Positions 11,217 to 22,303 of a stretch of DNA of 64,000 nt are shown here, piece after piece. Under the pieces are notes generated by a model. It saw nothing but the letters and a program-made list of their open reading frames with translations. It was not told the origin of the DNA and did not search any database. The stretch covers positions 56,264,320 to 56,328,319 of the forward strand of contig OY730196.1 of assembly GCA_963422505.1 (NCBI GenBank), in the 5' to 3' direction. Numbering within the stretch: position 1 is the first letter of the stretch; each line of letters begins with the position of its first letter. The position numbers and the translations under genes were made by a program. Origin of the DNA: Pseudognaphalium luteoalbum (Eukaryota; Streptophyta; Magnoliopsida; Asterales; Asteraceae).

Positions 11217-13688
11217 TGAAACGCCCAAAATTTTATTTATTTATTTATTAACACTAAAAACATGCTCTATTAGGTACCATTTACTATTACAAATGAGTTT
11301 ATACCAACGCAAAACATATACGACTCAATTACATAAACTAAAACAAAAGTCACCATAACTATAGGATACCCGGCGGGTAACCGGGTTAACGGCCGGGTAG
11401 ACTCAAGAAACTCCAAAGCCAATTCTCGAGGTAGCAAAATTCACTATAGCTATCCGTTTGGGGTAGCCTTATCCTCCGGGTACGCCCACCGGGTAGCCAT
11501 AACCTCCGGGCACTGCACCTTACCCGCCGTGTAAGAGTCCAGTACATCAGACCTGTAGACTTAACTAATTACATACCAAAACCCGAATTTCACATGCGCA
11601 TAAGTTTTAAACCGTAAAGAGTTAAGTTATAAAATTTTTCAAGCACTTTATATCATCAAAATAAACATTATTCTTTTTTCATTTTTTCAAATTTCACAAA
11701 AACACGAGATTTGGACTTGTGGCTAGTTTTCGACCACTTTAGACACTTTTTGATGACAAATATAAACTCAAACCATATAGAATCTGACTAAGACCCTTTG
11801 TATACTTATTTAGTATACTTAAACAAGTCTCAATCATATATCAAAAGTATCATAATGCTAATTCATCCAAAATTAGCACCATGACGTTTTAAAGACTCAC
11901 TTTGATACGTTTTGACCCGATTAACAATCTAACCACAATTTGACCAAAACAATACTCAACCTATACATAATTGACTATTACCAACATAGTTGACTATTTA
12001 TCAACTTCCAATTTAACCAACCAATTAAATAAACACATTTCTACATTTCACCCATAAAAACAACCTAGATAATTTACATTCATATAAACTTCAACGTTTT
12101 TCCCAAAACATATGTATATGACTACACATCATGGTTGACTTTCAAAGTCAACATACCCTAGAAACAAAACCATAGACATTGTGTTTGATTTTCAAAACAA
12201 AACCTTTGGGCGCATTACACAAGTCATATTAAAAACGATGATTATAGGGGGGAAACATTCCACTCACTAAAGCTAGCAATCCATGCTATTTCTTCATAAT
12301 CCTTCTCCATTCTCTTTGAACCGACTTACCTAAAAACCATGAAACATGGAAAGAATAAGCACGCATGCTTAGTGAGCATATAGGTAACTAACTAAAATTT
12401 TTTACAACATCATGAAACAATCATTATAATCACAGCATGTCATCTTATTCAATAATCCCTGAAACAACATGTAAACACCAAACACTATGCGGATCCATGA
12501 CCATAAGAAACAAGGCAACAAAGTACCAAATCACGTCAAAATAGATACCAAGTTTAAGAAACAAGTCTATGCTAGCAAAGCTAGCTAATCTCTATTATAG
12601 AAATTAGTTAAGAAACAAGTAAACTTCCACTTGATTGTGCAAACCTCTAGCTCGGAAGCTATCCTGTACATATACAATCATTCATATATTTCAACATTAA
12701 CCATTAATAATTACACATATAAATCATAAATAACTTCCACATGGTTGTATGATCCTCTTGCTCGCAAGCAATCCGGAAACACATAAAACCCTTATTCAAA
12801 TAGTCCCTATACTACTAACCTTTGTCTTCAACCGATGATATACAATACGTAATCAACGATGATAATTCCAACACTTTATCACCTAGCATTTAACACATAA
12901 TCACATACAACATATTTAGAACCTACTAATCTTCATAATTAAGCATCTATCAACACTAATCCTCCGCCACTTAGAATTTCTCTTGATTTATTATTAAACC
13001 AACTAATAATATTCGCTTCTTATATAATTAAAATCAACACCCTTATCTAATTACTTGAACATGGTTTAACATGTTATACATATTATCTTTACGTAATCAT
13101 TCCTTCAAATCTTCATACTTACTTTTGACACTTGATTTCATGTATTTCTTATTAAAACATCATAACAACACTATATTAACATCACTAATCACACTATTAG
13201 TTAATTTACTCCAAACCATCAAGATTTAGTAAAACCCATAATTTATCCAAGAACATAACTACTAATATCATCACTTTTGAGTTGTAATATGATTACATAC
13301 AAGCTTAATAACACTCATGAACATGTATTCCATCAATTTAGAACCCTAATTTCGTATTAAAATTACCAATTTTATAAAACCCCATGAAAACCCCAAAAAA
13401 TAGGTTAAATTATGAAGAATCAACTTACGAAGAATTGAAGGTGATGAAGAAGATGATGATTTAGACACCAATCTTTTGAATTTGAAATTAAGATTAAAGG
13501 TTTAGTGAGAGGGCATGTTTAATTTCCTACGATTTTCCCAAGTCTCTGGGAAGTATTTGGAATGTTTTAGAATACAATGAGATAAACATCAAGCCATCCA
13601 CGCACATATCTATGTTTTTATTTTTAATTCCTATTATTTTACAGTCTAGAACTGATAAACAATTTACGTTTTCTAATATTTTGTATCC
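11217..13688 (-). repeat. Element B 5' LTR, cut short by element C
   Basis: Matches the 3' LTR from its TG inner end (TGAAACGCCC) through GTATCC at 13683-13688. The left copy continues with about 75 bp more, up to GTGTTACA, which is absent here because element C begins at 13689. The base string tatcc (13684-13688) is the expected target-site duplication of C. Its partner and the end of this LTR lie off the window. It carries the CCGGGTA cluster at about 11366-11534. Confidence 0.85.
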
Positions 13689-15318
13689 TGTTGTCTCACG
13701 CATCGGTCGTTGATTTCTAATGGTGATATGAGGCAGCAGTGGGTTTTAAATTTATAAGGCTGGGGCCTAGGGTTACTACTATGCTAATAAAAGGGCTAGC
13801 AAAGGACAAGTATGACCTAGGATCGTTCTTCAAAGCGATGAAAATTGAAACTATGGGATTTAGAAAATTTTATGTATTTAGCTAGGGATAAAAGAGTTGG
13901 TTTTGGTTTCGGGTTTTCTACTCTAAATTAAACTAAACTAAACTAAAAAGTGGAGGTTACTTCGGGCGTTCAACAATTTAAGTGATTGTCTACTATGAAG
14001 TGGTTTAGGATTTATTAAATATGGAGAGTTCTAATGGGGATAAGTTCGTAAATTAATGTGAGCTATTACTACAATCCTTCTATCGGGCTGACGCGGAAGT
14101 TTCCATAATCAAACAAATAGAATGTCACGTGGGTTGCAGAATGTATTAAAGCATACACCAAAAGTTTTCTCAAATGTATACCCATATTATCTGATAGTTA
14201 ATCTTGAATCCTATTCCCCAATCTCATTCGTCAGAGATATCCGAATCATGGCATAGTTTGTTGAAAAAACAATCTTATGAACGAGGTTTACCCTCACCGG
14301 AATAGGTTGGAGTAACTGGTTTAGGTGGCCTGATAATATGTCATCACTTATCTTTATGAATTATCAACATTACTCAGGTATGCAAGGAAACAGGGATGAT
14401 TTGTACTACAAATGGAAACTTAAGTAATACGGTTGTTATTCGATTCATAATATAACTACCTTCGGTCGTTCTCTACTTCCATACATTTGTACTCCGTCGA
14501 AGGCGTTTCCAGTACTATATCAAAGAACAGTCTAATAGGGGTCGTCATATTACTTCACGATATTAAATGCCATTTGTATTTCACTATTATGATAGTCCTA
14601 AGGTAACAATCAAACAAGAACATGCAATAAGATGATCAAAGCAACAGTTCAATGTAACCATACAAAGGTATCATTTAAGTCGAGGATATTCCGAAAGTTG
14701 TCTAAAAAATATCGTCTATATGAATTTAATCTTAATCTACCTCTACTCCCATATTCCGTGTCTCTTGGATCCTATTTTGGTCTAGAGAACACCGGCCATG
14801 CCGAGCTCAATGATTCAATCTAACTTAGTATAACTAAGTGACCTATACTCTATGAGTTAGCTACGTTCATTTTTGGATAAGGTTTTAGTCACAACATGAG
14901 TTGGGCAGATAAACGATAAAGATTTAATTCCTACATCTATTTGTAATATAAACCATCCGCAATCTCATAACATACAACACAGTTACATATTTAAAACTTT
15001 CTAAACGACTATCATAGCAGACAATTGAGTTATCTAATTAATCATGGAAATTCTAGCATGCATATTTAAATTTATAAAATAAAGAACAAACATATTTAAA
15101 TATGGAAGATAGATTAAAACCTGAAAAGGTATACAAATAACTCATAGCTACAATGCGTCCTGGAGCACCTCCGTACAAATCTTCCTTAGTTAATGAATTA
15201 GCTATTCTAATTAACTAGCCTAAAGAAAAAACTACAACTAATTTTACAAGATAAGAAAGGTGTGAATGGTGTAGAAGTTGGTGTGTGAGGTGTGTCTTTC
15301 AAATGAACCAAAGGCACC

Positions 15319-15326
15319 TATTTATA
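15319..15326 (-). promoter_or_regulatory. TATA box of LTR C
   Basis: TATAAATA on the minus strand (AAGTATAAATAGG), a canonical plant TATA box. It lies about 30 bp downstream of the first G-box-like site once element D is removed. Confidence 0.65.
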
Positions 15327-16142
15327 CTTGAAATCTGGTGCATTTTAGCAACTAGAGTGTAACACCCGCCAAATTAGGACTAGTAATTAGCGCCTAATTC
15401 TCTGTTAATACATGTATTTAGTTCTGTGTTAGGCTAATTAATGTATCTATATATATATTGTTGAATATATATACAAATATGCGATTTAATTAAATCGTAC
15501 GCTCTTTAAATCGAATACAATTCGGTTCATTTAAATACGGACGTTGGTGAACATTTTTATTAAATAGTGTAACATTATTTAAAAACACTATTATATCACA
15601 AATATTATTTTGATAATATTTCATAACTATTTCGTATCGTACGAACAAAGTCTACGCGCTAAAATGTTAAACGCGCAAAAAACCGAAGTAAAGTTAAAGT
15701 TACAAATTATATCTCAATTATTAAGTATTTGATGAAATACTTCAAGTATAATCTTGAATAAATATCCGTATTTTAAAACTTATAATTAAACGTAATAAAA
15801 TAATTATTTAACGTTTAAACAACCGAGAAAACAAACACCGCACGGAGCGCGAATGCAGGGGATTAAAAAGTTGGAGAGGCCACACAGCGGAGGCCTCCCC
15901 AAACCGGCCCAACACCCCCCACTCTTCCCCTCCTTTCTCATTTTTCACTTACACCATCTCTCTCTCCTTCTCATTTCCTCTCAAATCCACACACCTACAC
16001 CCAAACTCCCTCTTTGCTCTCAAATCGCAGCAGCCGAAACCACCGAAAACACCACTAAAAATCGTTCATCATCATCATCAAGAACAAGCCCAAGGATCAT
16101 CATCATCTTCCTCATCTTCTCCATCTCCATTTTCATCAAAAA

Positions 16143-17336
16143 GTAAGGTTTTACTCACTCTCTCTCTAGAAATTACTTAGATATTGTGAACATACATGTT
16201 AGAAGCTTTTTATAACATCAAAACGCTCAAAAATCGAACAAAAACTCATTTTTGAAGCTTAAAATCGTTGATCAGCCAATTTCGCGAGCTGAGATCCAAT
16301 CTCGGTTCGCAGTGCAAACTCGGTTCGCAGCGCAATCTCGGTTCGCACCGCGAACTCGGTTCGCAGTGCAATCTCGGTTCGGTTCGCGAGCTCGGTTCGC
16401 AGTGCAAACTCGGTTCTCAGTGCAATCTCAGTTCGCAGTGCAATCTCGGTCCACGGTCAACCCTGGTCAACATTTTTCAGCACTTTGAAATTTACTTAAA
16501 ATGGGCACCAAATGATGATAATTAATTAATATGATATTAAACCAATGCAAGAACGATTAACACACATTTTTATAAGTATACAAATGAATTGAAACATAAC
16601 AATAATGTTTTTGAGAATTATTATTACACATCGTCACCAAAAGGCCGTACACGTTTTCAAAACATAATCAAATCAACCAAATCGTAGTAATTTGAACATT
16701 ATAGTTGGACAAACAACTACAAAGGTAGTCTTTTAAGATGTCAAATCGATTAATAACCATCCCGTTTCGTGGACACCCTCAGGTTACAAGTCTTCGGACA
16801 TCAATTCACAGCTAATCAATTCATGTTTATTTCAATAAACACTCAAGGCTCAGGTGAGTCTCATGGCCCCTCTTTTTACTGTTTTACTAGGGGTGTGATA
16901 CATTGCTCTGTTTTAAACACGTGAACGTGAGTACATATTTCAATATACTACATAAGTTATTTTCAACTAATCAAATCAAAGCCCTCCGTCAGTATAGTCT
17001 GGTAATACGAAAGTAGCGTGAATATTAGTATATGGTACCATATAGGATTGACCCACCTCGTCAGGGTTAGTCGCGCTAACCTCTGCAATGGACGTACTAA
17101 TATTTTGGAAAACGAGTGTAGATTAGGCACTCGTGGAGGCACCTCGGTCGGAATTCTCTATATGGGACCCGACCCTCGAGTTAAGCTCAGACTATGCGCT
17201 CATGGTTGTATCCACTATCAGTATCATTTGCTGGATGCAAATCAACCTTTAAATCTTGCGGTTCACACACTATTATTTGATATCTAAACCTGTGAGCTCA
17301 CCAGGGTTAGCTGACCCATTTTAGCATTTATCACAG
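16143..17336 (+). other. Predicted intron inside LTR D
   Basis: A donor-like AAAAA/GTAAGG follows the CT-rich stretch and an acceptor-like TTTATCACAG/GTAC lies 1.19 kb downstream. The same pair occurs in the D 3' LTR (23075-24305), in solo LTR J (42079-43572, TTTG/GTAAG-like donor and TTTGTATCTCAG/GTAC acceptor) and in solo LTR H (minus strand, 7762-6472). Conservation of both sites in copies whose other sequence has diverged suggests a spliced leader. No transcript evidence is available here. Confidence 0.4.
16299..16452. repeat. CTCGGTTCGCAGTGCAA tandem array in D 5' LTR
   Basis: About eight units of 18-20 bp on the theme CTCGGTTCGCAGTGCAA, with one GGTTCGGTTCGCGAG variant. The D 3' LTR has the same array at 23251-23424 with one more unit, so copy number has changed since insertion. 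Confidence 0.9.
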
Positions 17337-17637
17337 GTACTCAGCAGTAGATTTGGACTGCCCCTCAGGATGCATATTAGCTTGAGTCTCCATGCAAACT
17401 TCATAGATTTCATTGAATTATTAGATTTTGTATAAATAATTATGTACTTAAATCTCTCATATTATGAACACGAGCTATGTACGGGTTCAAACTGTTGTAA
17501 ACATTTTAATATTAATGTATTTTTGTTAAAACGACGCATGTAGAGTCGTTTGCTATATATCTGTGTGCTTTGATTATTGATTAGTAACACCCAAAATCTT
17601 GCTTCCGCTAAACAATGAATTTGGGGGTGTTACAGAT

Positions 17638-17650
17638 TGGTATCAGACCC
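17638..17650 (+). promoter_or_regulatory. Element D primer-binding site (initiator Met tRNA)
   Basis: TGGTATCAGACCC starts 3 nt after the LTR end. It matches the plant initiator-Met complement TGGTATCAGAG except at the last positions. Confidence 0.85.
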
Positions 17651-17743
17651 TAAGGTTATAGTGAACTAGGTTGCATTTAGTGGGCCTATTATACATGTAT
17701 TATATGGATATAGGCCTCATTCTTTCTAACGCTTTGTCTCAGC

Positions 17744-18835
17744 ATGGCAAACACACCACCCAATGCGTGATATCTCAGAATTTCACGCAAATATCTCATA
17801 GTCTTTTCTTGATCTTGTCCAGCACAACTCATAGCCACCGAAATGGTTCACCTTCAGCGAAACTGAGATCGCACAACTCATAGCCCAAAGCGTGGCCCAA
17901 GCTATGGCTACCCGACAACCCAGTTTGGGCAGTGAAGATACAGCTGCCAATGGGCCTCTACCCAGACCTTGTTCATACAAGAACTTCCAGAACTGCAAAC
18001 CACACATCTTCAAGGGCACAGAAGGTGCCATCGGACTAATTAGATGGTTTGAGAAGATGGAATCTGTTTTCCTCATCAGCAAATGTGCAGAGGAGGACAA
18101 AGTCAAATTCTCTACTTGCACCCTCGAAGATGGTTCCCTCTCCTGGTGGAACTCATATGCCCAGTCGGTGGGTATTGACGCAACTTACCTACTCCCTTGG
18201 GAGGAACTGAAGAAAATGCTTACTGTTAAGTATTGCCCCATCGAACAACTCCAAAAGCTGGAGGAAGAATTTTGGAACCTAAGGGTTCAGGGAACTGACA
18301 TTGACGGGTATAACGTTAGATTTCAACAACTTGCCATCCTTCGCCCTGCGATGGTGAGCACCGAGCCCGACAAGATCCGAAAATACATCCGCGGTCTTCC
18401 GGAACCTGTCCGGGGGAACGTCGCCTCCTCAAACCAGACCACCCTTGATGGTGCTATCCGACTAGCCCATGAACTCATGGCCATGAACGAGGACCCAGAA
18501 CCACCCACTTCTTCCTCCAACCACCTCAAAAGAAAGTGGTCCGACAACCACAACAACTCCCAAAACAAGAAACCCGACACCATCCAGGCCTACAACTCAA
18601 CCACCGACACTAGCGGGGTTACACAGGAAACAAGCCCTACTGTTCCAAGTGCAACCGCCACCATGAAGGTCCTTGCGGTCCCTATTGCAATAACTGCAAG
18701 AGGTATGGCCACCTCACCAAGGATTGTAGATCCACCGCCAACAACAACAATACCCACAACCACACCAGACCACACCGAGCATGCTATGAATGTGGAAACC
18801 CTGGGCACTTTAGGAATGACTACCCGAAACTGAAG
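17744..18835 (+). pseudogene. gag: Element D gag, broken
   Basis: The likely original ATG is at 17744 (MANTPPNA, then a TGA). After a frameshift the frame runs openly from about 17840 to 18610. The capsid core shows GAIGLIRWFEKMESVF, SLSWWNSYAQS and a WEELKKMLTVKYCP block, all typical of plant chromoviral gag. From about 18610 a one-base shift moves the nucleocapsid into another frame. There a CxxC cluster, one CCHC knuckle (CNNCKRYGHLTKDC) and a second knuckle (CYECGNPGHFRNDY) follow. The last ligand of the second knuckle is Tyr instead of Cys. Gag would coat the RNA inside particles; this copy cannot make an intact one. Confidence 0.88.
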
Positions 18836-18843
18836 AACAAGGC

Positions 18844-18872
<29 letters not shown>
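18844..18872 (+). repeat. (AAC)n microsatellite in the gag-pol linker
   Basis: About nine AAC units, encoding poly-Asn in the nucleocapsid frame, between the second zinc knuckle and the protease. Confidence 0.95.
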
Positions 18873-18877
<5 letters not shown>

Positions 18878-18882
18878 AAGGG

Positions 18883-20763
18883 TAGAGCCTTCGTACTCAA
18901 TTCTGGGGACGCCCGTCAGGACCCGAATGTGGTCACGGGTATGTTTCTCCTCAACAACTTAACTGCTTCTGTTCTATTTGATACTGGTGCCGATATGAGC
19001 TTATTTCCAACGAGTTTTGCCACCTACTTGACATCGCCCCTGTTGCTCTAGATGTTAAGTACACTGTAGAACTAGCAAACGGTAAACTCATAGAAACTGA
19101 TAGTGTGATACCTAATTGCACTTTAAACTTAGCCAACGAAACCTTTTCGATAGATCTTCTGCCCGTTGAAATTGGAAGTTTCGACGTCATCATTGGTATG
19201 GACTGGTTGTCCAAACAAAGAGCCGAAATCGTCTGTTATGAAAAAATCGTTCGCATCCCTCTCGCCGTTGGTAGAACCTTGATCATACAGGGGGAGACCG
19301 GTGGGTCGAGACTAAATATCATATCTTGTCTGAAAACCAGAAAATTTCTCAGAAAAGGTTATCCTGCAATCCTCGCGCACATCACAGAGAAAAAGTCAGA
19401 GGAGAAGCGACTTGAGGATGTGCCAATCGTTAGAGACTTTCCCGAAGTCTTTCCGGAAGAACTACCTGGTTTACCTCCACCTAGACAGGTTGAGTTCTCG
19501 ATCGATCTCGTGCCGGGTGCAGCACCAGTAGCCCGAGCACCATACCGCCTAGCCCCATCCGAACTTCAGGAGCTGTCCACCCAGTTACAGGAACTCCTGG
19601 ACAGAGGATTCATTAGACCGAGTTCTTCACCTTGGGGAGCTCCAGTCTTATTTGTTAAAAAGAAAGACGGTTCTTTCCGAATGTGTATCGACTACCGAGA
19701 GTTGAACAAGCTAACTGTCAAGAACCGGTATCCACTTCCTCGCATCGATGACCTGTTTGACCAACTTCAAGGATCGAGCTGTTATTCAAAGATCGATCTT
19801 CGATCAGGTTATCATCAATTACGTGTTCGCGACACCGACATTCCAAAAACCGCTTTTAGAACTCGTTACGGGCATTATGAATTTCAAGTGATGCCCTTCG
19901 GTATAACAAACGCACCGGCTGTATTCATGGATCTTATGAATCGGGTGTGCAAACCTTACCTCGACAAGTTTGTCATTGTCTTTATCGATGACATTCTCAT
20001 CTATTCACGCAACGAGCAAGAACACGTGCAACACCTCAAAACCATCCTAGAGCTACTTAAGCACGAGGAGCTCTATGCCAAATTCTCCAAGTGTGAGTTC
20101 TGGATACAATCCATTCAATTCCTTGGACATGTTGTTAATAGTCAAGGAATTCACGTCGACCCATCAAAAATCGAGGCTATCAAAGACTGGCAAGCGCCAA
20201 CTACTCCAACCGAGGTACGCCAATTTCTAGGATTCGTCGGTTATTATTATCGGTTCATCGAAAATTTCTCCAAAATAGCTCAACCACTTACGACACTGAC
20301 TCAGAAGGAAAAGAAGTTCAATTGGACTGAAATACAAGAGTCAACATTTCAGCTATTAAAACTCAAGCTTTGCAGTGTTCCTATTTTATCATTACCCGAA
20401 GGCACCGATGACTTCGTGGTATACTGCGATGCTTCTCACCAAGGTCTTGGTTGCGTGTTGATGCAACGAGACAAGGTCATTGCCTATGCTTCCTGATAAC
20501 TCAAAGTTCATGAGAAGAATTACACGACTCACGACCTCGATCTAGGGGCCGTGGTATTCGCTCTCAAAATCTGGAGACACTACCTCTATGGTACCCAAAG
20601 TACTGTATTCACTGATCACAAAAGTCTCCAACACATCTTCGACCAAAAAGATCTTAATATGCGACAACATCGTTGGGTCGAGTTACTCACTGATTACGAC
20701 TGCGAAATCAAATACCACCCCGGCAAGGCAAATGTTGTTGTCGATGCCCTCAGTCGAAAGGAA
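18883..20763 (+). pseudogene. pol: Element D pol, part 1: protease, RT and RNase H
   Basis: The aspartic protease active site DTGA is at 18980-18991, and its distal motif IIGMDWL is near 19190. A frameshift near 19000 separates them. The RT is open from 19105 to 20492: RMCIDYRELNKL, the SKIDLRSGYHQ motif A, and the FIDDILIYS catalytic motif at 19981-20007 are intact. RNase H begins near 20410 with YCDAS. Two adjacent stops (TGATAA, 20493-20498) stand where this family usually has Arg-Gln codons. The catalytic Glu of HDLELG is Asp here (HDLDLG), while FTDHKSL and DALSR are kept. These enzymes copy the RNA into DNA in the particle. Confidence 0.92.
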
Positions 20764-22269
20764 CGGCCGAAACCACTTCGAGTCCGAGCCCTCAGTATGA
20801 CCATCCATAATGATCTCGCCATTCAGATTCACACTGCTCAACTTGAAGCTTTGAAACCCGAAAATGTCAAAAGCGAAGCCTTACGAGGCATTGATAGGCA
20901 ATTCGAAGTCATATCTAATGGCGTTAGGTATTTCTCAAATCGAATCTGGTTGCCTAGTTTTGGAAACCTGCGAGACTTGGTGATGGATGAAGCTCACAAG
21001 TCTAAATATTCTATCCACCCGGGATCCGACAAAATGTATCACGGCATCAAGGAATTCTATTGGTGGCCGAACATGAAAGCCGAAATTGCCACATACGTCA
21101 GTAAGTGCCTTACCTGCTCGAAAGTCAAAACCGAACATCAAAAACCTTCTGGTTTACTTCAACAGCCCGGCATTCCGTAGTGGAAATGGGAACAAATTGC
21201 CATGGATTTCATAACCAAACTGCCCAAGTCATCGAGCGGTTGCGATACCATTTGGGTGATCGTTGATTGACTCCCCAAATCTGCCCATTTCCTGGCAATC
21301 AAGGAAACTGGTAAAATGGAACGCCTTTCACAAATCTATGTCAAAGAAGTTGTCACTCGACACGGTGTTCCAACCTCGATTATCTCCGACAGGGACGCTC
21401 GTTTCACATCTCACTTTTGGCAATCACTTCAAAAATCGTTGGGTACCCGTCTTGATATGAGTACCGCATACCATCCTCAAACCGATGGCCAAAGTGAACG
21501 AACTATTCAGACACTGGAAGACATGCTACGAGCTTGCGTAGTTGACTTTGGTGCAAACTGGGAAAGACACCTGCCATTGTGCGAATTTTCCTACAATAAC
21601 AGCTATCATGCCAGCATTAAAGCTGCACCATTCGAGGCACAGTACGGTTGTAAGTGCCGATCACCGATCTGTTGGACCGAAGTGGGAGACAGCCAACTCA
21701 CTGGTCCTGAACTCATACACGAAACCACTGAGAAAATCTTCGAAATCCAGAACCGACTCAAGGCCGCACGTAATCGTCAGAAAAGTTATGCTGACGTGAG
21801 ACGCAAACCACTCGAATTCCAGGTTGGGGATCGAGTACTCCTGAAAGTATCGCCTTGGAAGGGCGTAATCCGATTCGGCAAACGTGGGAAGTTAAATCCT
21901 AGATACATTGGGCCTTTTGAAATCCTCGAGAGGATAGGCCCCATGGCATATCGACTGCAGCTGCCAGCTGAGCTCAGCAACGTGCACCCTACTTTTCATA
22001 TTTCTAACCTAAAGAAATGTCTGTCTGATGAGACACTCATCATCCCACTCGACGAGATTCGCGTCGATGACAAACTCCATTTCCTTGAAGAACCCGCTGA
22101 AATCATGGACCGTGAGGTCAAACAATTCAAACAAAGTCGTATTCCCATCGTTAAGGTCAAGTGGAATTCGCGGCGTGGTCCGGAATTCACTTGGGAATGG
22201 GAAGACCAAATACGACTAAAGTATCCTCAGTTATTCACTGACTCTACATCAAACGCAACATCGAGCTAA
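20764..22269 (+). pseudogene. pol: Element D pol, part 2: integrase with chromodomain
   Basis: The HHCC zinc finger spans about 20990-21125 (ending CLTCSKVK). The catalytic core has D (AMDFITKLP), D (SDRDARFTS) and E (TDGQSERTIQ), so the DDE triad is present. It is cut by TAG at 21178-21180 and TGA near 21266. From 21316 the frame is open to 22269. A GPY/F-like module (RYIGPFEILERIGPMAY) is followed by a C-terminal chromodomain with IVKVKWNSRRGPEFTWEWED. In chromoviruses this domain directs insertion to particular chromatin. The frame ends 21 bp before the polypurine tract. Confidence 0.92.
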
Positions 22270-22293
22270 ATTTCGGGACGAAATTCTCCTAAC

Positions 22294-22303
22294 AGGGGGA
22301 GAA
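22294..22303 (+). promoter_or_regulatory. Element D polypurine tract
   Basis: AGGGGGAGAA directly precedes the TGTAACATCC start of the 3' LTR. Confidence 0.92.

Larger units (their letters stand above)
4637..13688 (-). mobile_element. Element B: gag-only LTR retrotransposon (TR-GAG type), visible part
   Basis: Two near-identical LTRs of about 2.5 kb flank a 1.8-kb interior. The order on the minus strand is 5' LTR, initiator-Met primer-binding site, gag, polypurine tract, 3' LTR. The interior encodes only a broken gag with zinc knuckles. There is no protease, RT or integrase, and gag ends within about 70 bp of the polypurine tract. This matches the published class of plant elements that keep gag and depend on pol from a partner. 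The 3' LTR holds solo LTR H. The 5' LTR is interrupted at 13688 by element C, so the rest of B lies to the right of the window. Confidence 0.8.
15358..17634 (+). repeat. Element D 5' LTR
   Basis: Begins TGTAACACCCGCC and ends GGGGGTGTTACA. It is highly similar to 22304-24603 by eye. Order inside: AT-rich U3, a CT-rich leader-like stretch (about 15910-16010), a splice-donor-like GTAAGG (16143), the GTTCGCAG array (16299-16452), two W-box-like GGTCAAC words (about 16455-16472) and a conserved acceptor-like CACAG (17336). Small open frames in it recur in both LTRs but are low-complexity and probably not translated proteins. Confidence 0.9.

Noticed and set aside
14632..14823. 63-codon frame in LTR C
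   Set aside because: Non-coding U5/R sequence; the partner LTR has an 80-bp deletion through it.
15853..16146. 97-codon frame repeated at 22788-23078 in both LTRs of D
   Set aside because: Low-complexity Pro/Ser/Ile translation of a CT-rich leader; it is duplicated only because LTRs are duplicated, and the second copy has an in-frame deletion.
17018..17287. 89-codon frame conserved in both LTRs of D (also 23987-24256)
   Set aside because: Inside the predicted intron, no known domain, and conservation is explained by LTR identity.
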